From assembly GCF_026393345.1 (NCBI RefSeq), contig NZ_JAPLAI010000066.1, positions 1-64,000 of the forward strand: 64,000 nt of DNA, read 5' to 3'. The DNA comes from Microbacterium sp. (GTDB lineage: Bacteria > Actinomycetota > Actinomycetes > Actinomycetales > Microbacteriaceae). This document shows positions 26,052-34,102 of the stretch, piece by piece; the stretch's first letter is position 1; every line of letters begins with the position of its first letter. Under the pieces are notes generated by a model. It ran no database searches. It was not told the DNA's origin and saw nothing but the letters and a program-made list of their open reading frames with translations. Made by a program: the position numbers and the translations under genes.

Positions 26052-26127
26052 CATGTCCCCCTATCCGCAGAACATGTCCCACTTTGTGTCGTTATGGGGG
26101 CGCCAGAGCGGCAGAAATGGGGACATG
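26052..26127. repeat. short inverted repeat, possible insertion-element relic
   Basis: CATGTCCCC at 26052-26060 and GGGGACATG at 26119-26127 are exact inverted repeats 58 bases apart, with a third ACATGTCCC at 26072. This resembles the tips of a deleted insertion sequence or a tiny non-autonomous element. No transposase is present. Confidence 0.35.
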
Positions 26128-26168
26128 GTGCGGGGTGACAGCGGATGCGGTGGTCGTCGCCGCCGCGG

Positions 26169-27461
26169 TCAGCGGGCGTAGACCGGCTCCCCGTCGACCC
26201 ACACCGCACGGATGTCGTCGGCCCGCGATTGCAGCACGATCGCCGTCGCCGGATCCCGACGCGGTTCCCAGTGCGACCCGGCGGTGTCAAGGAGCACCAG
26301 GTCGGCGCGCTTCCCCAGCTCGATCGATCCGATCCGCCCGGCCATGCCCAGTGCACGCGCACCCTCGATCGTGGCGTGGGCGAACAAGTCGGCGGCCGTC
26401 GCCCGCACCGGACCGGAACCGGCGGCACGGTCGAACATCACCGCGTGCCGCATCTCGCCCACCATGTCCGCGGTCGTGTTCAGGGTGGCGTTGTCGAGAC
26501 CCAGCCCCACCGCCACACCCGCCGCGACGAGTTCCCCGAGCGGGCTCCGTCCTCCCCCGCCGAACATGGTCGAGCTCGCACAGTGCCCCGCGCCCACCCC
26601 GGAGGCGGCCAGGATGCGGCGGTCGGCCGCATCCGTGTGCGTGAGGTGGGCGGCGACCGTTCCCGCTCGCAGCATTCCGAGCCGCGCAAGGCGCGCCACG
26701 GCGCGCTCGCCCGTGACATCCACCGCTCCCGGCTCGGAGGCGCAGAGGTGCGTGGTGATCCCGGTGCCGGCGCGGTCAGCGAGCTCCGCAAGCCCGCGCA
26801 GCAGGGCATCGGTCGCCATCTCCGGCAGCTCCGTGCTCGTCCAGACCTCGACCCGTCCGCGAGCCAGGGTCAGCGACTGGGCCGCGAAGGCGAGTGCCGC
26901 AGCCGTCGGAGCGATGAGAGCGTCGGCGCGGAACGGGGCGGGCGCCGCGGCGAGCATCGGCTCCCACGCGTCCGGCAGCCGGTCCGACACCATCGGTGCG
27001 ACGATCCACCGCAGCCCGCTCGCCACGGCGACGTCCACGGTCGCGGCGAGGCAGGCCCGGGCGCGCGGGCTACCGGCATCGCCGACGCCCCAGCAGTCGA
27101 GCACGGTGGTCACGCCGGCCCGCGCGAGATCGGCGGCGGTCAGCGACGCCGCGCGCGCCGCATCCCCCGCCTGATACCCGAGGACCCCGCCGTAGTACGT
27201 GCCGAAAAGCCAGCCGAAGAACTCCTGTGCGTCGCCGTGACCGGCGCGCCCGAGGGCGTCCATGGAGTGCTGGTGCACGCTGACGTATCCGGGATGCAGA
27301 ATGCCGCCGTGTGCGTCGACGCGCTCCGCCGCATCCGGTGCAAGCCCCTCGCCGATGCCGGTGATCACCCCGGCAGTGACGGCCACCCACCCGTGGATGA
27401 CCGCACGACCGGCATCCATCGTCATGATGACCGCGTCATCGATGACGAGGTCGGGGGTCAT
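26169..27461 (-). CDS. amidohydrolase, cytosine/8-oxoguanine/SAH deaminase-like
   Basis: The 430-residue metal-dependent hydrolase from ATG 27461 has the N-terminal beta sandwich (LVIDDAVIMTMDAGRAVIHG), metal ligands HQH at about residues 63-65 (YVSVHQHSMD), the TTHLCAS and AAHLTHTD histidines, LGLDNAT with the metal Asp, and the ending GKRADLVLLDT. This is the ATZ/TRZ/deaminase branch that acts on purine- or triazine-like rings. It overlaps the phosphoribosyltransferase gene by ATGA, suggesting a purine-like substrate. A distant relative lies at 50330. Confidence 0.82.
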   Translation of the reverse strand: MTPDLVIDDAVIMTMDAGRAVIHGWVAVTAGVITGIGEGLAPDAAERVDAHGGILHPGYVSVHQHSMDALGRAGHGDAQEFFGWLFGTYYGGVLGYQAGDAARAASLTAADLARAGVTTVLDCWGVGDAGSPRARACLAATVDVAVASGLRWIVAPMVSDRLPDAWEPMLAAAPAPFRADALIAPTAAALAFAAQSLTLARGRVEVWTSTELPEMATDALLRGLAELADRAGTGITTHLCASEPGAVDVTGERAVARLARLGMLRAGTVAAHLTHTDAADRRILAASGVGAGHCASSTMFGGGGRSPLGELVAAGVAVGLGLDNATLNTTADMVGEMRHAVMFDRAAGSGPVRATAADLFAHATIEGARALGMAGRIGSIELGKRADLVLLDTAGSHWEPRRDPATAIVLQSRADDIRAVWVDGEPVYAR

Positions 27462-28036
27462 GTGGTGGGGAAGAGGGGGATGCGGCCGAGCGCGACGAGC
27501 CGGTCCTGGTAGGGCTCCAGTACGTCTGGCCATCCCTCGCCCTCGGCAAGGAACGTGCCGACGCCGACGATCTCGGCGCCGGCGGATTCGAGCAGGGCGA
27601 GCGCCGCGGCGACGGAGGACCCGGTGGAGATGACGTCGTCGACGAAGAGCACGCGCTTGCCTGACACGGCAGGAAGCCGCGCGCGGTCGAGGAGGAGCGC
27701 CGAGCCCTGGGTGCTCGTGATGGCGTGCACGGGCGCCTCGAGCGCGTCGCCCAGGTGCACCTTCCGTGACTTCTGCAGGATGAGGTAGTCGTCCAGCCCG
27801 AGGGCTCGACTGACCGCGATTGCGATCGGGATGCCGAGCGTCGCGGGCGCCACGACGACATCGATCTCCGCGTCGGCGAAGTGCGCGGCGAGCTCCGCGC
27901 CGGCCGTGTCGACGAAACGGATCCCGTGGTCGATGACGATCATGAGGGCGATCGACAGGTCGTCCGAGACGGCGACGATCGGCAGGGTGATCTGCTGACT
28001 GCCGACCTGGGCGACGTAGACGGCTTCGGTGCTCAT
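27458..28036 (-). CDS. phosphoribosyltransferase, adenine-PRT-like
   Basis: The 192-residue protein from ATG 28036 has a type I PRTase fold with the PRPP-binding motif VLFVDDVISTGSS near residues 126-138 and an APT-like architecture (VVVAPATLGIPIAIAVSRAL). Such enzymes join a purine or related base to PRPP, or act as regulators. ATGA coupling to the amidohydrolase suggests the two process the same base. It is unlike the shorter housekeeping Apt in its N-terminus, so specificity is open. Confidence 0.85.
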   Translation of the reverse strand: MSTEAVYVAQVGSQQITLPIVAVSDDLSIALMIVIDHGIRFVDTAGAELAAHFADAEIDVVVAPATLGIPIAIAVSRALGLDDYLILQKSRKVHLGDALEAPVHAITSTQGSALLLDRARLPAVSGKRVLFVDDVISTGSSVAAALALLESAGAEIVGVGTFLAEGEGWPDVLEPYQDRLVALGRIPLFPTT

Positions 28037-28229
28037 GTCCGCGACCTTACGGTTCCCGCATGACGCGCGGGTTACTGTTCGATGCCACGCACTTTGTCGC
28101 GGTGTCGGAGTTCGTTCGGCCGCAATTCGGCGGTTCCCGGAACGAGGCGCAACTGCTCGCTTGCCACGCAACGTGTCAGCAGTAGACCGACCCGCAGCCC
28201 TCCGGACTACCTCACTATGCGATCGGAGC

Positions 28230-28383
28230 GTGAACAAGGATGAGATCACCGAAGCTGTCGTGGCACTCGACGCCCCTAGCGTCCGGGAGATCGACTGGGT
28301 TTTCAGTGACCCTGACGAAGAGGAGTACGCGGACGAATTCGACGACGACGAAGAGGTAGACCCCTCGTGCGGAAGCGTGTGGA
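28230..28383 (+). other. short acidic open frame of unknown origin
   Basis: A GTG at 28230 (GGAG 5 bases upstream) opens VNKDEITEAVVALDAPSVRE, continuing IDWVFSDPDEEEYADEFDDD with a very acidic stretch. The sense of the frame is lost where the sdhA fragment begins at about 28384. I do not recognise it; it may be the 5' part of a truncated gene. Confidence 0.25.
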
Positions 28384-28737
28384 GGGTTCTTCCAGTTCCA
28401 TTCCACGAGCCTCGCGACCCTCGGCATCCTGCTCACCGAGGGCGCCCGCGGCGACGGCGCGATCCTGCGCAACGTGTGGGGTGAGCGCTTCATGGAGCGC
28501 TACGCCCTCACCATCAGAGACCTGGCGACGCGCGACATCGTCAGCCGGTGCATGCAGCAAGAAGTCGCAGAGGGTCGCGGAGCTGGCCCGCACCGCGACT
28601 ACGTTCTGCTGGCCTGCACGCACCTCGGCGCGGAGGTGCTCGAGACGAAGCTTCCCGACATCACCGAGTTCGCCCGCACCTATCTCGGCGTGGATCCTGT
28701 CGTCGAGCCGGTGCCGGTCATGCCGACAGCGCACTAA
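28384..28737 (+). pseudogene. internal fragment of succinate dehydrogenase flavoprotein gene (sdhA)
   Basis: Translation gives FFQFHSTSLATLGILLTEGA, GDGAILRN, GERFMERYALTIRDLATRDI, EGRGAGPHRDYVLLACTHLG, AEVLETKLPDITEFARTYLG and VDPVVEPVPVMPTAH, then a stop. This is an unmistakable 118-codon slice of SdhA/FrdA. The conserved substrate-loop HPTGL is HSTSL here, and TAA stands where the family continues HYAMGG. No FAD-binding N-terminus or C-terminus is present. A dead relic, not the housekeeping gene. Confidence 0.88.
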
Positions 28738-28872
28738 GGGATGGTGTCAGTCGTAGACAGCGCGGCCCTACAGTACGGTTACAAGGCGATCAAGGCCTGC
28801 GTTCACTCTGGCGGCAACTTGCAGGGCTCGCGTCCGTCGCATTTAACCGCGAATTGCACGTCAGGCTTTTAT

Positions 28873-29175
28873 CTACTGATCCCGCATGTGCTCGGACCGA
28901 TTAGCGCGGTGTGCCTTCGTCACTGCGATGAGGAGCGCGCCAGCAATGGTGATTGCTAGTGCGACACCGCCGAGGTCCGAAAACCCCGCGAATCCTGTGG
29001 AAGCGAGTTGATCGCAGTTAGGTGGGCATGTGGACTCGGTGATGAGCACGTTGATCTGAATCTGGTTGTCCGGCGCATGATCAGAACCATCGGTGTCACC
29101 GGTTATGAGGTCCGCATCGGATGAGTCCAGCGTCAGGGGAAGGCTCTGGGCCCAGTCGTTGGTGAACGAGATCAT
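28873..29175 (-). CDS. small cell-wall-sorted protein with LASTG-type motif, no signal peptide
   Basis: The 100-residue product ends with a sorting-signal pattern: LASTG at residues 57-61, a hydrophobic helix (GGVALAITIAGALLIAVTKA) and a basic tail (HRANR). This would be cut by a sortase and linked to the wall. Oddly, the N-terminus (MISFTNDWAQSLPLTL) has no signal peptide, so the gene may be 5'-truncated or the anchor may be a fragment of a larger protein. Its ATG overlaps the stop of the upstream DUF916-like gene (ATGA). Confidence 0.55.
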   Translation of the reverse strand: MISFTNDWAQSLPLTLDSSDADLITGDTDGSDHAPDNQIQINVLITESTCPPNCDQLASTGFAGFSDLGGVALAITIAGALLIAVTKAHRANRSEHMRDQ

Positions 29176-30236
29176 GCGCCCCCTTCGTCGTGAAGCGCAG
29201 CTCGTCGGCCTTCTTCGCGTGCGAGCGATACCAGCTTTGCCGTCTTACGGCGGGACTGGGTTCGACCCCAGACCAGTCCGAGAATAAGGAGAAGCACACC
29301 GCCGCACACCATTAGTTGGGGCCAAGGAATCGCCCAGATCAGGATCGGTTCGACGGTGGGGTCCATGCTTAGCGCTGACCCGTCGAGTGCGACGACCGCC
29401 GGGGTCAGTTCGATCTCACCGGTAATCAGAAACAACGGCCACGCCTGCTCGACCGTGACCGTCAGCGTCCGTGATTCACCAGGGAGTAACTCTTGCTCCG
29501 GTTCTGATTCCCCAGGAAAAGACGTGCTTCGGGCAGCAGCGTCGACGGTACCGTGCAAGAGCAGGCGGGCGTTGCCGGAATTGCGTGCCTCGAAGGTAAC
29601 GCTGGCTTGGCCCGGGCTAAAGGGATTCCAGGACAACGAATACTGGGCATCGAGAACAGCTAGCTCCACCGCAGGGTCGATCATGCCGGTGACTCGGGTC
29701 ATCACACGAAAGCCGACTCTGCTTTCCATCCCTATCCGGGCGCCGTCCTCGTCCAGGATCTCGCTACGAATAGAAACAGCGACACCAGCCGCATGGTCGC
29801 CAGGTTCTGCATTTTCGGGAACGCGGACCACGAACGGGACTATTGCGGTCGCCGCCGGTTCGACCGTGACGGTGTCCTGGACGGTGATCCATGTTCCAGC
29901 CCCCGTGGAGGGCTCCCCTGGGGGCAACATGTCGAAGCGGCCGGCATCGGTGAAGTACCCGTCAGCCGCATCGATCTTGAAAGCCACCGCCTCGTCGCTG
30001 AAGTTCTTCACCGCAATGTAGTCGGTGGTTTGATCCCCTGGGTCGAGGGCGAGCTCGACCCAGGATCGTCCGTCTGGCCCGGACTGGTTTGCAGGTCGCA
30101 CTGACCACGTAATGTCGGACGTATCCTCGGCGAACGCCGCGGGTGCCGGCTGCAGCACTAGTACGACGAGCAGAACAAGCACACCGATTGCTGCGCTGAT
30201 CGTGGACGTTCGTCCGTTCAGGGCCTGTGAAGACAA
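29172..30236 (-). CDS. DUF916/WxL-interacting-like membrane protein
   Basis: The protein has an N-terminal signal/TM segment (IGVLVLLVVLVLQPAPAAFA), an extracellular region matching the WxL-protein peptidoglycan-binding pattern (ITWSVRPANQSGPDGRSWVE, VKNFSDEAVAFKIDAADG, VPFVVRVPENAEPGDHAAGV), and a C-terminal TM helix near residue 305 followed by a basic tail. TTG 30236 is chosen because GGAG lies 9 bases upstream; the frame is open to 30302, across a strong hairpin. Such proteins hold WxL-domain proteins at the cell surface; the neighbour at 30295 is WxL-like. Confidence 0.75.
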   Translation of the reverse strand: MSSQALNGRTSTISAAIGVLVLLVVLVLQPAPAAFAEDTSDITWSVRPANQSGPDGRSWVELALDPGDQTTDYIAVKNFSDEAVAFKIDAADGYFTDAGRFDMLPPGEPSTGAGTWITVQDTVTVEPAATAIVPFVVRVPENAEPGDHAAGVAVSIRSEILDEDGARIGMESRVGFRVMTRVTGMIDPAVELAVLDAQYSLSWNPFSPGQASVTFEARNSGNARLLLHGTVDAAARSTSFPGESEPEQELLPGESRTLTVTVEQAWPLFLITGEIELTPAVVALDGSALSMDPTVEPILIWAIPWPQLMVCGGVLLLILGLVWGRTQSRRKTAKLVSLAREEGRRAALHDEGGA

Positions 30237-30254
30237 TGGAACTACTCCAACGAG

Positions 30255-30288
30255 GGACCTGGAGCCGGCGTCGGCCGGCCCCAGGTCC
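30255..30288 (-). terminator. strong hairpin between WxL-like and DUF916-like genes
   Basis: A 15-bp stem with a GTCG/CGAC loop lies just after the WxL-like stop: minus-strand GGACCTGGGGCCGGC pairs with GCCGGCTCCAGGTCC. There is no T run. It probably terminates or attenuates transcription into the DUF916-like gene and argues against the upstream TTG at 30302 being its start. Confidence 0.6.
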
Positions 30289-30294
30289 GATCGT

Positions 30295-30879
30295 TTACTC
30301 AAACAGCGACAGGGTCAAGGTCGAGGCGTAACCACCGGGTGCCACGGTCGACGGGACCTTCAGCAGCAGATCCGCCGTCGCGTTCCACGACCCGATCGCC
30401 TCCTCCGAGGTCGATGCCATCGCGAGCAGCTCCTGCCCGACCAGGCCAACATTGTTCGGCGGGGAATCCAGCACCGTATCCACAGTGTCACCCGGAGCGA
30501 CCACACCGGTGCCTTCCGGATCCTCCACCTCAGGGCTCCAACCCAAATGCCCCGCACTGATGGGGTCCTGACCGGAGTCGCCGACGAAATCAGTCGCCGT
30601 CCCGATCACATACCAGTACGCCCCGTCAGGAATCTCCTCCGCCGTCCGAGTATCCGTCACCGTCACCGTGGGCAGTTCACCGTGGAACTCCCGCACCCCA
30701 GGGTCCGCGGACGCGCTCTCCGCGAGGGACACAGAGTCCCCGCCGACCGTCATCGCCAGCACCCCGGGCTCAGTGATCTCCTCGATCGTCACATTCACAT
30801 CAACATCATCCGGATCACCCACGATGTCTTCTGCGAACGCGGCGCCGGCCACGCCCGTCAGCAGAATCCCGCCAAGCAC
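30295..30879 (-). CDS. secreted WxL-domain-like surface protein, probably 5'-truncated
   Basis: The frame encodes a hydrophobic signal (LGGILLTGVAGAAFAED) and a beta-rich domain with LGWSPEVEDPEG and a final APGGYASTLTLSLFE, the usual ending of WxL-type domains. The only in-frame start is GTG 30879, inside the signal peptide. The basic residues expected of an n-region (RQTRRQRLPS) are encoded directly upstream in frame, but no ATG, GTG or TTG precedes them before the lacI stop region. The true start appears lost at a junction near 30910. Confidence 0.6.
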   Translation of the reverse strand: MLGGILLTGVAGAAFAEDIVGDPDDVDVNVTIEEITEPGVLAMTVGGDSVSLAESASADPGVREFHGELPTVTVTDTRTAEEIPDGAYWYVIGTATDFVGDSGQDPISAGHLGWSPEVEDPEGTGVVAPGDTVDTVLDSPPNNVGLVGQELLAMASTSEEAIGSWNATADLLLKVPSTVAPGGYASTLTLSLFE

Positions 30880-30917
30880 TGACGGCAGCCGTTGACGGCG
30901 AGTCTGTCTAGAGGGAG

Positions 30918-31949
30918 TTAGCGGGAGGGTGCGGCGGTGCTGCGTCGAACGATTAGCTCCGTGGGAACAAGATCACCGCGTTCCCGGGGCTGGTCCTCGA
31001 TCGCGGCGACAAGCGCCTGCAGCGCCGCCACACCGACCTGGTCGAAATGCTGACGGATGGTTGTGAGGGCCGGCCAAAAGCTCGCGGACTCGGGCGTGTC
31101 GTCGAACCCAACCACGCTAATGTCCTCGGGGATACGCAGGCCCGCTTCGTGAATGGCGTGCATCACGCCCAGCGCCATCTGATCGTTCGCCGCAAAGACG
31201 GCCGTCACTTCTTCACGCAGCGCGAGCTCGCGGCCCGCCGCCCTGCCGGAGTTCGCGGACCAATCGCCGACCAGCGCCTCGGGCGCCGCAGCGCCGCGGC
31301 TGTGCAGCGTCGCTTTCCAGGACTCACGTCGCCGCTGTGCAGAAAAGGACTCGTCAGGGCCGGCGACGTGCCACACCGTTCGGTGTCCCATGTCAAGTAA
31401 ATGCTCCGTGGCCAGACGAGCACCTTGCGCCTGGTCGGTGTCCACGACCGGCTGATCGTACTGGGCGTTGGAGTCGACGACGACGACCGGCAGCCCCTGC
31501 GGAAGCTCGATGTCTGACTCGTTCAACTGGTGCGCTTCGATCAGAATCACGATTCCGTCGACAGCCTGCTCGCTCAATCGCGCAAACGCCCCGGAGACTC
31601 TCGACTGGCTGGCCGCGCCGAGCGGGATCAATGTCAGCGCGTATCCAACCCGAGCCGCCTCCCCCGCGATCGCCTCCAGAGTGCGCATGTTGCCGTACGA
31701 GGACAACGAGAACATGATCACGCCGATATTTCGATACCGGCCAGACTTCAGAGCGCGAGCAGCGCCGTTCGGACGATACCCCAGACGGTGCATCGCCTCG
31801 ACGACTTTCTCGCGAGTCTGCGGCCGGACAACGTTCTTGCCCGTGGCCACTCGGGAAACTGTCTGCGCAGACACGCCAGCCTCGCGGGCCACGTCCATGA
31901 TGGACGGCTCACGCCGTGGGGCGACCTCTACAGTTTGGTTCAGCATCAT
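30918..31949 (-). CDS. LacI-family repressor of the galactoside operon
   Basis: The 343-residue protein has a LacI HTH and hinge (SIMDVAREAGVSAQTVSRVA, TREKVVEAMHRLGYRPNGAA) and a periplasmic-binding-like sugar domain (NIGVIMFSLSSYGNM, VFAANDQMALGVMHAIHEAG, ISVVGFDDTPESASFWP). It is divergent from the permease-galK operon, with three operator-like repeats between them, so it very likely represses that operon until a galactoside binds. ATG 31949 or 31946. Confidence 0.93.
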   Translation of the reverse strand: MMLNQTVEVAPRREPSIMDVAREAGVSAQTVSRVATGKNVVRPQTREKVVEAMHRLGYRPNGAARALKSGRYRNIGVIMFSLSSYGNMRTLEAIAGEAARVGYALTLIPLGAASQSRVSGAFARLSEQAVDGIVILIEAHQLNESDIELPQGLPVVVVDSNAQYDQPVVDTDQAQGARLATEHLLDMGHRTVWHVAGPDESFSAQRRRESWKATLHSRGAAAPEALVGDWSANSGRAAGRELALREEVTAVFAANDQMALGVMHAIHEAGLRIPEDISVVGFDDTPESASFWPALTTIRQHFDQVGVAALQALVAAIEDQPRERGDLVPTELIVRRSTAAPSR

Positions 31950-31964
31950 CGCTCCACATTCTTG

Positions 31965-32171
31965 GATGTTTGCGTTGACATCATACGCGAGACCCTGCGT
32001 TTTTCACCGTTTCACCCGCGGTTTTGGCTCGTTGCCCCCCCCCCCCCGATCCCACGTCGCCCGTTGCCCGCCAAGTCTTTGGTGATCGTCATCACCTTGA
32101 TTGCGGGGCGGGATTGCCACAGAATGTTTGCGTTGACATCGTTTGACGTCCGTCATATGTTTGCGTAAACA
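31965..32171. promoter_or_regulatory. LacI operators and operon promoter; includes 13-C tract
   Basis: ATGTTTGCGTTGACATC occurs identically at 31966-31982 and 32124-32140, and the near-palindrome TGTTTGCGTAAACA, a textbook LacI/GalR operator shape, at 32158-32171. A promoter TTGACA (32133) with 17-base spacing to TATGTT (32156) lies within the last two sites, so repressor binding would block it. On the minus strand TATGAT (31980-31985) could be the lacI -10. A run of 13 C at 32035-32047 lies between. Confidence 0.7.
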
Positions 32172-32215
32172 GCCCCGGGGTTTCTGACCCGGGAACACGA
32201 AAAGGTACCCCGTCA

Positions 32216-33139
32216 ATGACGACCACAATCGCACCCGTGCCGCCCTTGGCGACCCGCGCCCGGCCGCGCCGAGAACGGCGAGACTGGCGAGGATGGACCT
32301 TCGTAGGCCCCTTCCTCGTGGTCTTCGCCCTGGTTTTCATCGCACCCGTTCTTTACGCGCTCTACTTGAGCCTGTTCCGCAACCAGCTGGTAGGCGGTAA
32401 CGCGTTCGTTGGGCTCGAGAATTACCTTCGCGTTTTCGGTGACGCACAGTTCTGGGAGGGGTTCTGGCACGTCTCGCTGTTCCTCGTCATCCAGGTGCCG
32501 ATCATGCTGGGCCTGGCTCTGCTGGCGGCACTGGCGATCGACAGCGCTCGCCTGCATGGCTCGGGCTTCTTTCGCATCGTCATCTTCTTGCCCTACGCCG
32601 TACCCGGCGTTGTCGCGGTACTGATGTGGGGGTTCATTTACGGCGGCAACTTCGGGCTTGCGGGCAACATCAACGATGCCGTGGGATTCGAGCTGATCAC
32701 CCCGTTCGCCCGCGACTGGATCCTCGCCTCCATCGGAAACATCGTGACTTGGGAGTTCGTCGGCTACAACATGCTGATCTTCTACTCCGCCCTGCGCACG
32801 ATTCCCGTCGACCTATATGAGGCGGCGGAGATCGACGGCGCTGGCCAATTCCGGATCATCACCGCGATCAAGATCCCCTCCCTACGCGGCGCGATCGTGA
32901 TCGCGACGATCTTCTCCATCATCGGCAGCTTCCAGCTGTTCAACGAACCAAACATCCTCAAGCCGCTCGCTCCGAATGTGATCACCACCTTCTTCACCCC
33001 CAATATGTATGCCTACAACTTGTCCTTCGCCGGGCAGCAGTACAACTATTCAGCGACCGTGGCCATTGTGATGGGTGTGATCACTGCGGTGATCGCCTAC
33101 GTGGTGCAGCTGCGCGGATCGCGGGCGGAGACACGATGA
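32216..33139 (+). CDS. CUT1 sugar ABC transporter permease, MalF-type
   Basis: The 307-residue membrane protein has six TM helices and the cytoplasmic EAA loop EAAEIDGAGQFRIITAIKIP near residue 205 that contacts the ATPase. It is one half of an importer channel for a galactoside or oligosaccharide. Its stop overlaps the next permease start (ATGA). No ATPase is encoded here; CUT1 systems often share a distant MsmK/MsiK-type ATPase. Confidence 0.93.
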   Translation: MTTTIAPVPPLATRARPRRERRDWRGWTFVGPFLVVFALVFIAPVLYALYLSLFRNQLVGGNAFVGLENYLRVFGDAQFWEGFWHVSLFLVIQVPIMLGLALLAALAIDSARLHGSGFFRIVIFLPYAVPGVVAVLMWGFIYGGNFGLAGNINDAVGFELITPFARDWILASIGNIVTWEFVGYNMLIFYSALRTIPVDLYEAAEIDGAGQFRIITAIKIPSLRGAIVIATIFSIIGSFQLFNEPNILKPLAPNVITTFFTPNMYAYNLSFAGQQYNYSATVAIVMGVITAVIAYVVQLRGSRAETR

Positions 33140-34014
33140 CCGCCCCCACCCTCGTTCGCAACAAGCCCACCCGCCCGCGGCGGTCAGTCACCCTCACGGT
33201 GGTCATGACCCTGTTTCTCATCTACACCCTCGTGCCACTGTGGTGGCTTGTCGTCAACTCGACCAAGACACAGGCCGGGCTGTTCGACAGTTTTGGACTG
33301 TGGTTCGCCGACGACTTCGTCTTCTTCCAGAACCTTGCCGAAACCGTGACCTACCGCGACGGCATCTTTGTCCGCTGGCTCGGCAACACCCTGCTGTATG
33401 TGGTCATCGGCGCCGGCGGCGCGACAGCCCTCGCAACTCTCGCCGGATATGGAATGGCGAAATATAAGTTCCCCGGCCGTCGCGCTGTCTTCGCGATCGT
33501 TCTGGGCGCGATCGCCATCCCCGGAACGGCACTGGCGGTGCCGACGTTCCTGATGTTCAGCGAGCTCGGCCTGACCAACACGCCCTGGGCGATCATCATC
33601 CCGTCGCTGATCAGTCCGTTCGGGATGTATCTCGTGTGGATTTACGCGATCGATGCCGTCCCGACAGAGTTGCTGGAAGCCGCCCGGATGGATGGCGCCG
33701 GCGAGATCCGCACCTTCTTCACCATTTCCCTGCGCCTGCTCACACCCGGCATCGTCACCGTCGCACTCTTCGCCGTGGTCGCGACCTGGAACAACTACTT
33801 CCTGCCTCTGATCATGCTGAGCAATCCCGAGTGGTATCCGCTCACCGTTGGCCTGAACCAATGGAACGCACAAGCGACCGGGGTTTCCGCGCAGCCGATC
33901 TACAACCTGGTGATCATGGGCTCGCTGCTCACGATCGTCCCCATTGTCGTCGCCTTCCTCTTCCTGCAGCGGTACTGGCAGTCGGGGCTGAGCGCCGGAA
34001 GCGTCAAGCAGTGA
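33136..34014 (+). CDS. CUT1 sugar ABC transporter permease, MalG-type
   Basis: The 292-residue partner permease has six TM helices, a large loop after TM1 and the EAA motif LLEAARMDGAGEIRTFFTIS near residue 180. Coupled to the MalF-type gene by ATGA overlap and followed by the damaged binding-protein gene. Confidence 0.93.
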   Translation: MTAPTLVRNKPTRPRRSVTLTVVMTLFLIYTLVPLWWLVVNSTKTQAGLFDSFGLWFADDFVFFQNLAETVTYRDGIFVRWLGNTLLYVVIGAGGATALATLAGYGMAKYKFPGRRAVFAIVLGAIAIPGTALAVPTFLMFSELGLTNTPWAIIIPSLISPFGMYLVWIYAIDAVPTELLEAARMDGAGEIRTFFTISLRLLTPGIVTVALFAVVATWNNYFLPLIMLSNPEWYPLTVGLNQWNAQATGVSAQPIYNLVIMGSLLTIVPIVVAFLFLQRYWQSGLSAGSVKQ

Positions 34015-34102
34015 CGAGAGGAACCGCATGACGCGCACCGAACCCTCTCAACCGGCACTCGTCCGGACATTCCGAGTACAACGAAGTGAAAGGAAACACA
34101 GC

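Noticed and set aside
28741..28959. 72-codon plus-strand frame after the sdhA relic
   Set aside because: No ribosome site, no recognisable domain, and it overlaps the antisense surface-protein gene.
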